DNA of 64,000 nt from Colletotrichum lupini. Lineage: Eukaryota > Ascomycota > Sordariomycetes > Glomerellales > Glomerellaceae. Location: positions 4,402,001 to 4,466,000 of the forward strand of contig NC_064676.1 of the NCBI RefSeq assembly GCF_023278565.1, written 5' to 3'. This document shows positions 13,601 through 26,554 of this stretch, piece by piece; within the stretch, counting starts at the first letter, position 1; each line of letters begins with the position of its first letter. Position numbers and translations under genes: made by a program. Below the pieces are notes generated by a model. The model ran no database searches, had not been told where the DNA came from, and saw only the letters and a list, made by a program, of their open reading frames with translations.

Positions 13601-16600
13601 CCATTCGACGCCACCCGCCTCCAAAGGTGAACCCTCTGCCAAAGTTGGTATTCTCGTGTTCTGTACGAACAAAGTATGCGAAGACTTGTCTGTGGCCTGC
13701 CCTACCTGCTATATGCATGTTGCGGGTTTAATCTCAAGTCTCTGCTATTTCATTGCCATTCCGTCTCAGGCGTCTGTAGAATGCACGAGACCAGCCAAGC
13801 CATGAATGGATGCCATTGCTAGCACGAGCATATCAAGATGGCTTGGATGCGGTGAGCACGGGGCTGATGAAATGCGCTAGAAGCTAACGGCGTTGATTTG
13901 ATGATGTTGATGCGGCTCGCGAGGCCACGCCGAACCTGCATTGACCAAGACCAACCGCCCGGTGTCTGAGCGTAGTTGAGACTGGACTGGCGAGATGGAT
14001 TGTTGGTGATATGCACTTGTCGGGCACATGTCGATATCGGACAGTGTGACCAGGGCATCCAAGTCAACGGGATGCAGGTCGAAATTTCCCGCCCCGGCTG
14101 CCGTGACCCGTCACTGCTGAATCTTGACAGGCACGTTTGCGGCCTTGCAACCCTGGGGCCCTGGTAGAGACCTGGCCAGAGCACCTAGGCCTGATTTTCA
14201 TCTGCTGATTTGGACTTCAAAATTTTTGATCTCCTTGGCCATTGCGACTCTGCAAAGGGGTCAGGCAGAGATCAAGAGGAGCCGTAGAGGCTACGTGAAG
14301 AAGAAAATTGGAGAACGGCCATGTCTCAGCATCCCATCATTTCGCAGCAACGGTATCCCAGCACGCCACGAGATCCCACATCGGCTCTCCAGTCCGACGG
14401 TGAGTGAGCAGGAAGGCCGCACTGTGACTGGATTGGACTGACTGGACAGCGTCAGATTCAGCGCAGGATGACACCAAGTGTAAGTTTGGCGATGGTGGGA
14501 CGACTAAGAATATCGTTCGCGGGGCCTCGACCGCAGGCTAGTCTACCAGAGTGTAATCATCGATGCGAACCCTGGAAGGCGAAAAGCGTGCGACAGGTCT
14601 GGTCGAAAAATGCATGCCATGAGATGACATTTGGCAGGCATGCTGCCTTGCCGTCCCGTTGCCAATGCCGTGGCCAATTTCGCCTGTGTAGGCGCGTTTC
14701 GCTGGTCATCGTTATCGTTCGTCGTCTAGCTACCCATGACCTCGTTTCTCTAGGGTCGCATCTTCTCGCCCTATGACGACGATGCCGCAGCAAAGCCGTG
14801 ATGGATGACGACGGCAGCCACAGCTGCCACGCTGGAAGGGACCCCCTCCTTCGACCCGCCGCCTGTCGACAGCTCAAGCTGCAGCGCCGCTTGTAAGAGC
14901 TGGGGTTGGGGAAGCACCCCCGAACGAACCAATGGCCACTACGAGACTGCGAGACTGCAGCTCATTAGACGGTGTCGCGACGTGTAAAAAGGTGTGCGCG
15001 CTCTCAGACTGAGCCACGATTTGCTCCGCTTGGCGTGCCTACGTACCACTTTGCATGTGGTCCCGGCAGCTAGAAGCGTCCTGCAGCGCCGCAGTGGTAG
15101 GTAAATCTCCCAGACCTGAAGCATCGTCTGTGAGACTGCGATAGCGTGGTACCGCCAGCAGCATCTGCCCGCCGTGTGTTTCGATTCGTCCTCGCACGCA
15201 AGCATAGTATAGATCCAGCGGCGGCGGCGGTGGCCCTGGATACCGTCTTTGTCCCGTGGAACTGTGGCACAAGAGGCGGCATCAATGGCGCATGGCTGCT
15301 CATCCTCGCTGGCCTGGCAAACGCGGATAGTGGCAGTGTTGACGGCTCCCAAGAATACTCGACATCTTTCCTTAGCCGGATGGTCAACGCACGGTCGAAT
15401 CGTAGGAACGATAGGCGTTGTTGTTGGTTAAATCGAGAAAGGACTAGTGGTGTCGAGCTTTGGGTGTTTGATGATATTATCGACTATCTTGAGCTCCCGG
15501 GTATCTTGGGTCGTATTGGTCTTGAGCTTGTGATGTGAACCCAAGTGCTCGAGAGCATAGTCGTAGCTTGGTCGTCATTGTGTGCTTTTCACAGCTGACA
15601 GCTGATAAGAACTTGATGCCGTGGGTACAGATACAGCCGTCGTGTCGCACATGTATGATGCATGTCGAACTACCTGGCTGGTGGCCGCAAATTGACGGGA
15701 ACAATCCTCGGACGAAGTTGACCTGTTGGATTGACAAAGTGGGCAAGCTAGGACAAAGATCAAGGCACGTCATTAGAAATCGATGGAGTCGAAGCAGCCG
15801 AGGTGCAATCATCAAGGAGAAAAGCAGCCAGCGGAAGCTGCCTCACTTATTATCTGCCTCAGGTATTATCATTCAGACCAGGCCTGCTTGAGGTAAGGTA
15901 AGGCGCCTTAGCCTCTACCCTATGACACCTTATCGACTAAGCAGGCGCCTTACGACTGCAAGGAAGGAAGAAGGTGTGAGGACTTACCTACTTTTCAAAA
16001 CTACCAGCTTGAACAATAAGGTAAAGAAAGCCCCACGTTCGGTGGTGAGGTTAAGCTTCGACTGCTTACTACACAGTAATCTGAATCCGTACTCCGTACA
16101 CCGCCCCCTGAGCGACTTTCCACTAAGGATGGCTAAGCTTCACAACCTGGCACAAAAGGAATCCTCCTCCACGAGTCCACAGAAGCCTAAGTATTCGTAC
16201 ACAACACGGAGTACTTGCTTGTCGATTGCATTGTCGATTATTCCCGGCCGGATTCTACGCCTTTTCCATCCTGAGCATCCACCAGAGCCACCACCGAGAC
16301 TGGCCTGAATGAGAATGCAGAAACAATTATGGGCTGTTGAGCTCTGGACCTCCTTTGTTTGCATGTTTTTGCAGGGCTTGAATGGAAAAGGGATTCAGGA
16401 GGTCCGGGTCCGGCTCCAGTCTCCATTGTTGATGAGTTATTACTCCTGCCGCCTGCGTGCCGTGGTGCCCTCCAGCTCTGTCATCGCGGGAGCGCCGTAC
16501 TATGTCCGCGGGATCCAGCATCGGATGTCGAGTTGCCTTGCACTTTGTATCCGTACAGAGTATCCATCCGCAGTATTGTTGGCTGTACCTATGTATGTAC

Positions 16601-19600
16601 GCAGTACGTACCTGTCACAGGCTCACGGGTCCCCTGCCTGCCGCACGCTTGCTCGGTGAGGTGGAGAGCTGGCGGTAAGAAAGCAGCACAAGGTGGACCT
16701 TTCACTGCACTGTGACGCCCCCGGATCGAGCACTTGAAAATTGTTAGTGGGGAGGTACTTTCCAAATATCCCGTTTGGGCGAGCCAGCCCGTCAGAGCGG
16801 GAGGAGCGACCCCACGGCACCCTAGCGTCTCTAGCGTCCTTAGCGTGGAAAAAGGCACAGGCAGCAGGCAGTCTTTGGCCTATGAACTTGGCATCGCTGC
16901 ATGAAGAGCGCATACTGTGCGGGGATCCTGTGAAATTACGTCCCAGTCATCGTAAAAGGTGCGATTGTTGGCTCTTGCTAATTTTTCTCTCTCAGGAAGC
17001 TATGTGATGATGCTCAGAATGGTCTAGAGAGTAAAAACTCTCAGGGAGGTACTTATCACCTTATCTGTACCAAAGACCGTGGTCTGAGAGAACTCTCGGC
17101 ATTGAGGCTGGAGTCAAGAGGAATATAACATCAACCAAGGCTGAAGCATCAAATGTATAAGCAAGAGATGACACAGGATAAAGAAGGTTCGAATCGAGCT
17201 TGAGTGAAGCCACTCGCCAAGTGCGGCTGTGCAGTGCCCGACAAGCTCCTGTCTAGCATTACCGGCTCGCACTCGATCATGACGCAGCGCCGCACATGAT
17301 TACACTTTCATCATCACAACAAGCTGCCCGGCTCAGTCAATCTATCTGAAGGGGTTCCCACGCTCTGCAATTCGACTGCCTACACTACTACGTAGACTCT
17401 AGAATGAGTTGTTGACGAATATTGGCTCCGCTCATGCTTGGAATATTGGCCAAGCCTCGCAGAGTATGAGACTTCCTTGGCTCAAGTTACTATAACGTGA
17501 CAAGCAAATGGCATGGTGGCATGGCAGTGCTTTCCTTTCAATCGTTATCGCTATCGACACGAGAGGCTGTCACAATGGAAAGCGAAACCAACGAACGCTA
17601 CTGTACTCGGCTGGCTAACTCCGTAGTTCGATGTCGATTGGTCATCATCAACACGACGAAAGGAAAGAAAAAAGAGAGCAAAAAAGACAGACTCACCTAT
17701 ACATCCCGGCCGTACACAGTGCTCGCGATTGACCGCTTACTCGGTAATTTCTTCCTTCTCATTTCCCGCGGGGCGATTCAGTACAAGCGCAGAAAATTCC
17801 CAAGGCAACCAGACCTTGTCCGTGTATCCGTGCCACCCCTGCGAGCTCTCATGGGCCCACGTCCCTTTTCGCGCTAAAGCAATTATCGAGGCAGAGGATG
17901 GGAGTGAGGCAGGCGCAGAGGCAGCCCACTAGATGCGATGCGAGCGGGCGAGATGCGCTAGCCTCAGCACGGCATACCCCAAGGCCCCTGCCGCTTGGGC
18001 CAATCAGAGACGATCCTTCTTTCTCTTGAGCCAATCACGATCCATAAAGTAGTCTTGAATTGGTCTAGTCTGGCTTCTGGCACACTGGAACCATCTCGAC
18101 CCTTGCTCTGTTTCTTGCTTCTTTCTCGTTTCTCTTTCATTGCTCTCTGTGACCTGCGGCCTGCCTCGCCTCTTCACCACCTCAATCTGCTGCAGTTCTC
18201 CGGATCAAGGTGCCTTAGTAACCCCCCGGTCTGTTACGGCTGCCATCACCGGTGCTAGGAGACCCCCAGCTCGTCGTCTCGCCAATCCAGAGGCTTCCAC
18301 TACCCCCATTGTGCAGTCCAATGCTCCAGTTCAACGATTTTGCAAGCTGCACGTCTTCCCTCCTCATCTTGCAGGCGGCGAGCACCTCCTTTATACCTCC
18401 CTTTCATAGTATGCCTCAGCAGATGGTGCAAATAGTTGTCCGTGACGGTAGAACTCCAGCGTTGTATCGGAGCCGTCTTCATACGCGGGTCCTGTTGGTT
18501 GTTTTGGTGAGAATGAAAATAAAACAGACAAAGTTTGGCGGCAGAGAGAATATTGGTATCCGTACATCTGGGAGCGGGTCCTCCACACCCAAGTCAGGCT
18601 GTGGCGCTGGGCCGACACAAGTACTCTGTACAAATGACCCTTTTCCCTCCCCACGTCCCATCTGGAACCAGTCTGGTCTGGTCCAACGCAAACAAGCTCC
18701 AAGGTGCGCGTGTGAAAGGGAAAGAGGGCTGGTACGAATACTCCGTACGGATAACTAGAGAGGTGAGAGTCCAGAGCAAGGCGCGCCGCTACTCACCTCA
18801 GAGAAATCAGCGCGCCCCCTTTCTCTGCCGTCTCCCCCCCCCCCCCCCTCGTCTACCGTCTACGCAGTATGCTCTACCTCACTGCGTACCAGGCCTGCCT
18901 TACAATATTACCTGTCTGTAGTGTATCACCCGCGGAACACTGAGGTGGACTGGACTGGACCTTAAGGTACCGCACCTTACCTTAGCTTAGCAGACCCGAC
19001 CCGACCTTACTGTACCCGTGTCCACCTACCTACTACCTCCTGGCTCCTGCTCTTCCTTCATGCCCAGGTCCCTATCCAAGAAATCATCCACTCTCACTAC
19101 CTTGCACTTCTTCCCTCCTTCTCTCTTCCTCAGTCTGTCCCCGTATCCATTAGTCGCTATTCTCCTCGTGAATATCATCCGACAAGACGCACTCTAATTC
19201 TTCCCAGTCTCTCCCTTTTTCACTTCTTCTCTCCCCCCTCCCCCCCTTCCTCCTGACTGTCACCTGCTTTCTTCCTCACCCACACTCAACCCTCTCCAAG
19301 AGACAGAGTGAGAGAGCGCGAGAGACCACCATCGACCTCGACCGGTAGGGCTCCAATTCTACGCGTGCCCTTCGCAATTTCGGCCCAGAGGTTTCCTGAT
19401 TCTCCTCCTCCGCCCTACTTCCCTCTCCATTCCTCTCTCCCTCTCCCACTTGCTGTCTACAGTCGCTGGTCTCGCTCTCCCTCGAGCAAATTCCACCCCC
19501 CAGTCAGGCTTCGCACATTTCTCCAAGCCTCTTATCGGCTGCTTGCCTCGACAGACAGACAACCTCGCCTTCCGTCGTCGACCTTCCTGAGCTGTCGGCT

Positions 19601-19662
19601 TATCGTCGATCTTTCCATCGCTGGCAACGCGCCTCACCGAAGCAACATCCTCGGTCGTCACC
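10688..19662. other. 9-kb region of normal composition without a convincing gene
   Basis: Read on both strands; no ORF here has a recognisable domain or a coherent chain of exons. It is not AT-rich and shows no RIP. It contains short palindromic pieces such as TAAGGCGCCTTA (15898-15909), several copies of a TACTCCGTAC-type motif (16090-16099, 16206-16214 inverted, 18739-18750), a 15-base poly-C run (18834-18848), and from about 19,030 a CT-rich stretch that probably includes the promoter and 5' leader of the glycosyltransferase gene. A possible decayed ORF on the minus strand near 12,924-13,346 is listed under findings. Confidence 0.5.
18834..18848 (+). repeat. 15-base poly-C run
   Basis: Homopolymer C tract about 800 bases upstream of the glycosyltransferase start. 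A second run of 14 C (20239-20252) lies in that gene's first intron. Such runs are prone to length variation and sequencing error; neither is in coding sequence. Confidence 0.9.
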
Positions 19663-21821
19663 ATGTCATCGATTTTGGCCTGGGCCTCGCGCCGCGTCGG
19701 CGGCTTGGCCATGCTGGGCTTGTTGGGTCTGAGTTACTGGGTTATCTCAAAGGAATCAGCTGCTTCTGCACACAACTATTTGCACGAGGATAGCCTTAGC
19801 TCTTCGACTTCGACTACCAAAGGCGCTGGCATTTGGACCGAAATCTACGCCTACTACTGCTTGTTTATCCACATCCTCGTCTTCGCTTTCCCTCTCCGAT
19901 GCTGCTGGGCTGTCTTTGACATGACCCGCCAGCTGAAGAAGATCGCTCGCAACAGGACCCTCAGAGACTATAGACTCTCCCACCGCCGCCGTGGTTCCTC
20001 GACCTCCTTATCCAGCTCGGAGACCCTCACGTCCTCCCACGGTGGTTCTGCGTCTAGCAGTGAAGCTGGCGACATGGAGCCCGAACTATACACCGATGGT
20101 GATGCTGAACCCGACCGCGTCATCCACGCTATTATCGTTCCCAACTACAAGGAGGAGATGGATACCCTGAAGGAGACTCTCGAGGTGCTGGCTTCGCACC
20201 CCCAAGCTCGCAGCTGCTACGATGTGAGTACATTTGGACCCCCCCCCCCCCCTTGCCACACAGTTACCCTGGTAGTAAATGACCACCGATCTGGCGAATG
20301 CTGTCGTTCTTGATTGAGACGCGTACAAAAACTGACAATTGCATGCTAGGTCTACTTGGGAATGGAACAACGCGAGCCTAATGTCGAGCTCAAGGCCATG
20401 ACCCTCATTCAGGAGTTCGTCAAGAAGTTCCGCAGCATCGACTACACCATTCATCCGTCCGACATCCCAGGTGAATCCGCTGGCAAGGGAAGCAACGTGG
20501 CATGGGCTGCCCGCAAATTGAGCCAAAAATATTCAATGACCACCCGCAAGGATGTGATCATTACGGGTCTTGACGGTACGTGCGCATGCCAGATTCTGAG
20601 AATCTGCCGCAGTCAATGTTTCCAATTTTTGCGCATGTAGGATGATTCGCTGACAGAAACGTGGGGTGTACAGCCGACAGCCACCTCTCATCCAACTTCT
20701 TCGCTTTACTGACTACCATGCACCTGGCCTATCCCGAAACAGCAAAGACCACCATGTACGCGGCTCCAATCATCTTCGACCGCAACGCCCACAGTGTTCC
20801 CGCCATTGTCCGTGTCGCCGACATCCTTTGGGGTGCTGGTGGTATGTCGGGACTGTACTCCGGATCTACAATCGCGCCTCCCACCTCCGTCTACTCCGTG
20901 CCCTTGGAACTTGTTGACCGCGTCGGCGGCTGGGACTGCGATAACGAGGCTATTGGAGAAGATTTGCACATGTACCTCAAGTGCTTCTTCGCGCTGAACG
21001 GCAACTTGACCGTCAGGACTGTCGTCAGCCCCGTCAGTCAGAGCAACGTCTGTGGCGATGGCTCCAAGGGTCTCCGCGGTATCTACTCGGACATGCAGGC
21101 TCGTTACAAGCAGGCAATGAGACATATGTGGGGTGCTCTCGATTCCGGATATGCGCTCCGAAAGGTTGTCGAACTCTGGCAGGAAAGGAAGCACACCTCT
21201 CGCGCTTTCCGTCCGCTTCACAACTCCATGGGCGACGCCTCTGATGTCTACGTCCCCGAGACGCAGCTGGACCAACAGGATCCCGAACAGCCCAGAGAGA
21301 GCGGTGTTTTCTCCGACGTCACCCACGATACACTGCAGTCTCCTAACTGGGAACGCATCGTCTACCTGTTCCACCGTCTCTTCGAGGCGCACTTCCTTCC
21401 CCTTCAGATGACCATTTTCGTAATTTCCTCTACTCTGTACGTGTGGGTCACGGAGGGCAACAAGGAAGTTGCTCACCTCAGCTGGATCTTCGACGTTTGC
21501 AACATTCTGCGCACTTTCGGTTTCATGGAAATTGCGCTCTACCTCTTCTTGTATGAGAGCTTCCACCGCATCTGCGTCAAGTCCCGTCAACGTGAGATGA
21601 CCGAGGCTGGTCTGTCTGAGGGCATGAACTTCTCTTACCGCAACGTCAAGAAGAACTTCATTGACTACGCAATGGTTCCGCTCGTCGCCCCTCTCTACGG
21701 TGCCATTCCTTGCGCCCAGGCACAGTTGTGCCATTTCTGGACGCTAGACTTGGTCTACTCCGTCAGCAAAAAGGTTACCCGGCAAAGAGCGAAATCCCTC
21801 ACGGCAGCCGAAATCGCGTAA
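19663..21821 (+). CDS. family-2-like membrane glycosyltransferase
   Basis: Three exons (19663-20223, 20350-20575, 20674-21821; donors GTGAGT and GTACGT) encode 644 residues. There are two hydrophobic segments near the N terminus (about 13-30 and 64-82), a Ser-rich basic loop, then a GT-A-type catalytic region: NYKEE in the first beta-strand area, and a DADS motif completed across the second splice junction (residues 262-265), the expected nucleotide-sugar/metal site. EDLHMYLKCFF resembles the catalytic-base ED motif, and RYKQAMRHMWG occupies the place of the Q-x-x-R-W motif of processive enzymes. Three more hydrophobic segments follow. This architecture fits fungal GT2-like (Glyco_trans_2-like) membrane proteins; donor and acceptor are unknown. 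The gene has a long CT-rich leader and a poly-C run inside intron 1. Confidence 0.85.
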
Positions 21822-23140
21822 CGACAATTATTTTCTTCTGTGTCAACTTTTATCTACTCTTCGACAGGACCTCGCCCTCCCCGTGGAGGCGTCGATGGCT
21901 CACATTATTTTTTTTCTTCAATTCGACGCACAGCCCAATTCCAGGAAGACCCACCAAGCGGCGGTTTTTAACTCGATTACGTGTTTGAAGAAGTTGGGGC
22001 TCCCAAGAGCCTCACGTGTAAATAGATGAGGGCATTCTTGATATGCATGGCATGGCATGGTATCGGCATTCTAGAGATTTCGGGGATTTATGGGGCCTCA
22101 AACCGGAGTTCTCGGAGCAATACGCAGGAACTTGACGAGCGAGAGAGCCGTCCAAGTGCATTCGCTTATACGGAAGACGAAGTGGAAACGATGGGGTCGG
22201 ACATATCCAGGCCAGCATGACGAGGCTCACCCACCAGCGGCAGGAAGATGCCGGGATGGTGACGAAAGATGACTGCATCCGCTGGGGACGGGACAAGCCC
22301 AGCAGGAACAGCTGACAATGGGCTCCAAAAGAGCAAGACGGGAGGCCGACACGACAGAATCCCGGAGCCCATTAATTTGGACGAGTCCTATAATATTTAA
22401 TCTTGTGTGTACATAGAACGATTCATGATCATGGCAATTGACGCTAAGACGTGGGTTGGACGGCGTGGTTAACAGGAAGAACGTTGCCACGATAAATTGA
22501 CGTGAATTATACATTGCTTGCGACCCATTCTCGGTGACTTATCATGGGTTCCTTGTGGTTATGAGTTGATCATGGCGAGTATGGTAGACATGAACATGAA
22601 GCACCCTCACGCATCTTTAGAGGAAACCACCCGGACAAAGCTCCCTCGTTAATAGATGCAAGAGGATTGATCATCATGGAGGAGAGAATTCTGAACGAAC
22701 GTAGCCAACCTGGAAGGACGGGAAGCCGTTCCAATCAGCTTACAATGGTCGGTCATCCTTTGGACGGACCAGCACCGCTAAGGACGAGCCGCTAGAACCC
22801 CGAAGCCTCTCGGAAGTTAAGAGATGACACCCAATCAGCTTCCATGAATGTCAGCCACCGGATGCCCAGTGTCTTTCTGCTTGGTTGTTGGCTATACCGA
22901 TAGGCTTTCGGACCGCGATGTAAAGGACGGCAGCATTCGGAGGACGGACGGTCGATAGGCTGTTTGGCTTCAGTATAAAGCTGGATGGGGTTTGATACCT
23001 TGACGATGATACCAAGACAGCCATGCCAGGACGCATTGAACATATTGTTGGAATCCAGTGCCCCATCCAGGGATTGCTTCAATCCACCTTGTAGAATTTC
23101 ACGACAAAACTCAAAGAAGAAGAAGAAAAAAACACACAAA
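21822..23140. other. intergenic, nothing recognised
   Basis: 3' flank of the glycosyltransferase and 5' flank of the DJ-1/PfpI gene. No supported coding region or RNA gene. Confidence 0.6.
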
Positions 23141-24045
23141 ATGGCAAACACCAGTACCGAAATGGTCAAGATTGGGGTCTTTATGCCGTCCGAGTGTCAG
23201 CTCCTCGACATGGCCTGCGTAGACGTCTTGTTTATGATGTCGAGAGAGTACCTGGGCGGTCTGCCAATGATACCCAAACACATCCCGAACGTGGCGCCAA
23301 GCGTGGAAATCTGCTACATTTCTGCAAAGACCAGCCCCAGCTCTAGCTCTAGCTGTAGCTCGAACTCGACCCCGGAGGCAGCAGAACACCTTGTTCCTCC
23401 TCAGCTCCCCTTGACGGCGGGCGTCAAGATCCGGCCGACGCACGACGTCTCCAGCCCGGAGGTCCAGCCGGGCATGCTGGATATCCTGCTCGTCCCCGGG
23501 CCGGATCCGGCGGCGAGCTGGGATGAGGAGACGTTGGCGTTTTTGAGGGGACATGCTGATGAGGAGGAGGGGGAGGGAGGAAAGGGAAAGAGGACGGACG
23601 TGCTGAGTGTCTGTACGGGCGCGTTCTTGTGTGGTGCCGCGGGGGTTTTGGAGGGGAGGAAGGTGTGCGGGCCGAGGGGTCTGCAGGATGTTTTGAAGAA
23701 GAGGTTTCCGGATGCGAGGTTTGTGGGGGATGAGTTTCGATGGTGTCGGGATGGTAATCTTTGGAGCTGTGGTATGTTTTTCTTTCTCTTCTCTTTCTGC
23801 TCTTTATGTCTGTTTTGCTAAATTATGGTTGCATATTCACAGGTGGCATCACGAACGGGAACGATCTGGTGGCGGCGTACGCTCGGAGCAGCGAGAGGCG
23901 CCTCTTTCCGGGGCCGATTGTCGAGATTGCGTGTAAGATGGCGGAGGTTGGTGAGAGGGGCCAGATGTATGAGCAGGGGCAGACGAGGTTTGCTTTGGGG
24001 TTTGTGTGGCAGCTTGTCAAGGCTTGGTTTGTGAAGTCGAGGTAG
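23141..24045 (+). CDS. DJ-1/PfpI family protein
   Basis: Two exons (23141-23771 and 23843-24045; donor GTATGT, acceptor TTCACAG) give 277 residues. The fold's landmarks are present: an N-terminal beta-strand (VKIGVFMPSECQLLDMA), the LDILLVPGPDP strand-loop, and a nucleophile elbow SVCTGAFLCGAAG with Cys158, then the fungal/bacterial-type ending GGITNGNDL. It belongs to the class-I glutamine-amidotransferase-like superfamily. Relatives include isocyanide hydratases, chaperones and transcription regulators, so the exact reaction cannot be inferred. A Ser-rich insert (residues 65-76, built of near-tandem AGCTCT codons) and a Glu/Gly-rich insert (139-150) lie in surface loops and are absent from most relatives. 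The start is the Met after an A-rich leader; an upstream in-frame Met lacks conservation and is ignored. Confidence 0.88.
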
Positions 24046-24891
24046 GTAGTCGAAGATGACGAATGATGAATATCAGAAAAGGAGAGATGTTTGGGAGACG
24101 GACGAGGAACTTGCAGTTCCCAAGGTAGAATTTGTGTACCTACGTTAATGACAGAGGCTGTTCTGTCTACAGGACATGCAGGAGAGATACCGTCCATCTA
24201 TGTCCGTCTAATGACGAGACCTCGAAATCGTCTAACTTATGGATTGAATACCCCTTGACCAACCTGTGATCATGATCTCATTAGAACAAGCACACAGTGA
24301 TTCTTGATAGCGCAACAAAGGTAGCTCGAAGGCACCTTGAAGGCAGCACAGACTTCGTCAACAGCATCAGCACCGAGTGAGCCCAGGCAGAAAGCGGTGT
24401 ACGAGTGGAGGGCCCTCACCGTCCACAAAAGCGCCGGTGAAGACGTCGTTTTGGGCATTTTTTGGGCATTTTTGGGCAAGGGTCCAATGCAGCTCCTTCC
24501 CCAGACGCACCTTCCCTGCCGTTGCGCCTTGGTTGCCATGGTGTGATAAGGCCGATAAGACAGGATAAGGCAGCACTAGCGCCGCCAGCGGTGGGGTCGA
24601 GACCAAGAAAAAAAAAAGAAAAGAAAAAAAAAGTTCCGTCTGGTCTGGTCGTCGAGTGGAAAAAAATTTCAGGCAAAAGTTCTTCGAGAACCTCGACTTT
24701 TCTGTACAACCTCCCTCTCACACTCGAATCCCACCCCATCTTCTTCCTCTCCCTAGTCTTTCCATACCCCCAAATAATCCCTTCAAGAACGAACGGTCTT
24801 TGTTTTTCGACCTCCTTGAAGAGCAATCATCAAGTGCAAGAGCACCAACTTTTATTAGTCTCATTCACATACCACCTTCACAACCAGCACA
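24046..24891. other. intergenic and FKBP gene leader
   Basis: Contains an A-rich run at about 24605-24631 and a CT-rich leader just before the FKBP start codon. No coding region supported; a frame that appears to run from here into the FKBP gene is interrupted by the real first intron. Confidence 0.6.
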
Positions 24892-26554
24892 ATGGCCCAG
24901 CTTCCTGTCGCTCTCTACGGGCTCGAGGTCCCCGCCGGCGAGATCCTCATTCCCGCCAACCCCGACTTCCCTGCCACTGTATGTGCATCTCTCTGCCCTG
25001 TTTCTTTGCCTGTAGGCACTTGGGCACAGGCTCCGGCCAGGTCGCAACTTGCGCTGGGCGCCGGCGCATTCCTGCTTATTCACGGTTAACTAACCTTGGG
25101 ATTGACCAGTTCCGCATCACCATGGCCGCCATTGATCCCTCTGAGGCTCCCGAGGCCGATGCTGATGGCAACATTCCTGCTGTCCCCCGCTCTACCCTTC
25201 GCCTCGTCAAGCAGCGCTTCGGTGACGACCTCGAGGCTGGCGAGGATGACGAGATCGATGAGGACTACCTTCAGTCTCTCATTGACGCCAACGGCGATGA
25301 CGACGAGTCGTCCGATGACGATGATGAGCCCAACGGAGGTCCCAGCGACCCCTCCAAGTCCAAGAAGCAGAAGCAGGCTGAGGCCCTTAAGAAGCTGATC
25401 GAGGCCGTCAACGAGGAGGAGTCTGACGAGGAGATGGACGATGCCAAGCCCAACGGAAAGTCTAGCAAGAAGGGCAAGGGCAAGGCCTCTGATGATGAGG
25501 AGGATGACGAGGAGAGCGATGACGACGAGGAGGGCCTTGACCTTGAGAACTTTGTCATCTGCACTCTCGACACCGAGCGCGTAAGTTGCGAATAGACCGT
25601 GCGAGTCTAGAGGGGAAAATTTTGATTGCTAATAACCGCGCAGAACTACCAGCAGCCCCTTGACATCACCGTCCAGGAGGGTGAGAAGGTTTTCTTCGTC
25701 GTTTCTGGTACCCACACCGTCCACCTCACCGGTAACTACGTTATCGACGACGAGGAGGAGGAGGGATCCGACGAGGATGAGGACGACGACGAGTACGACC
25801 TGTCACCCGATGAGCTCGAGTACGGCATGCCCGATGAGGACAGCGACGACCTTGACGACACCGAGGACCCGCGCGTCATGGAAGTCGACACCGACGAGGA
25901 GGAGGCCCCCAAGCTGGTCGAGACTGGCAAGAAGGGCAAGAAGCGCGCTGCCGAGAGCCTCGACGACCTGATCAAGGCCGACGACGAGACCAAGACCTCC
26001 AAGAAGGACAAGAAGAAGCTCAAGAACAACAAGGGTGAGGCCGTCGCCGCCGAGGAGAAGACCACCCCCAAGTCCGACAAGAAGGTTCAGTTCGCCAAGA
26101 ACCTCGAGCAGGGCCCTACCGGCTCCGCTGAGAAGACCAAGCAGGCTGGCAAGCCCGCGGGTGGCGTCAAGGTCGTTCAGGGAGTCACCATTGACGACCG
26201 CAAGCCTGGTACTGGCCGCGCTGTCAAGAACGGTGACAGCGTCAGCGTCCGCTACATTGGCAAGCTCGACGACGGCAAGGTCTTCGATGGTAAGCGCCGA
26301 GTTCGAATGCTTCTTTCTTCTAGATGTCTCGCTAACTCATATTTCTAGCCAACAAGAAGGGCAAGCCTTTCACCTTCAAGGCTGGCAAGGGCCAGGTCAT
26401 CAAGGGCTGGGACATTGGTGTCATCGGCATGGCCATCGGTGGTGAGCGTCGTCTTACCATCCCCGCCAACCTCGCCTACGGCAACAAGAGCCTGCCCGGC
26501 ATTCCTGCCAAGAGCACCCTGACCTTCGACGTTAAGCTCCTTGAGATTAAGTAA
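24892..26554 (+). CDS. FPR4: nucleolar FKBP-type peptidyl-prolyl isomerase (Fpr3/Fpr4-like)
   Basis: Four exons (24892-24978, 25110-25580, 25644-26289, 26349-26554) encode 469 residues. Order of parts: an N-terminal nucleoplasmin-like domain ([17 protein letters not shown], then [11 protein letters not shown] across the first junction), interrupted by long Asp/Glu tracts; a nucleoplasmin beta-strand piece ([20 protein letters not shown]); a second acidic stretch; Lys-rich low-complexity sequence with nuclear-localisation character; and a C-terminal FKBP domain from about residue 360 with [23 protein letters not shown] and [14 protein letters not shown]. Yeast Fpr3 and Fpr4 are nucleolar histone chaperones/proline isomerases acting on H3/H4 tails. 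The architecture is diagnostic of this pair; filamentous fungi usually have one gene, so the symbol is by similarity to either. Confidence 0.93.

Noticed and set aside
20706..21734. 342-codon minus-strand frame inside the glycosyltransferase
   Set aside because: Antisense shadow of exon 3, which carries the conserved motifs on the plus strand.
24462..25595. 377-codon plus-strand frame running into the FKBP gene
   Set aside because: It passes through the real first intron; the true start at 24892 with splicing reconstitutes the nucleoplasmin-like domain.
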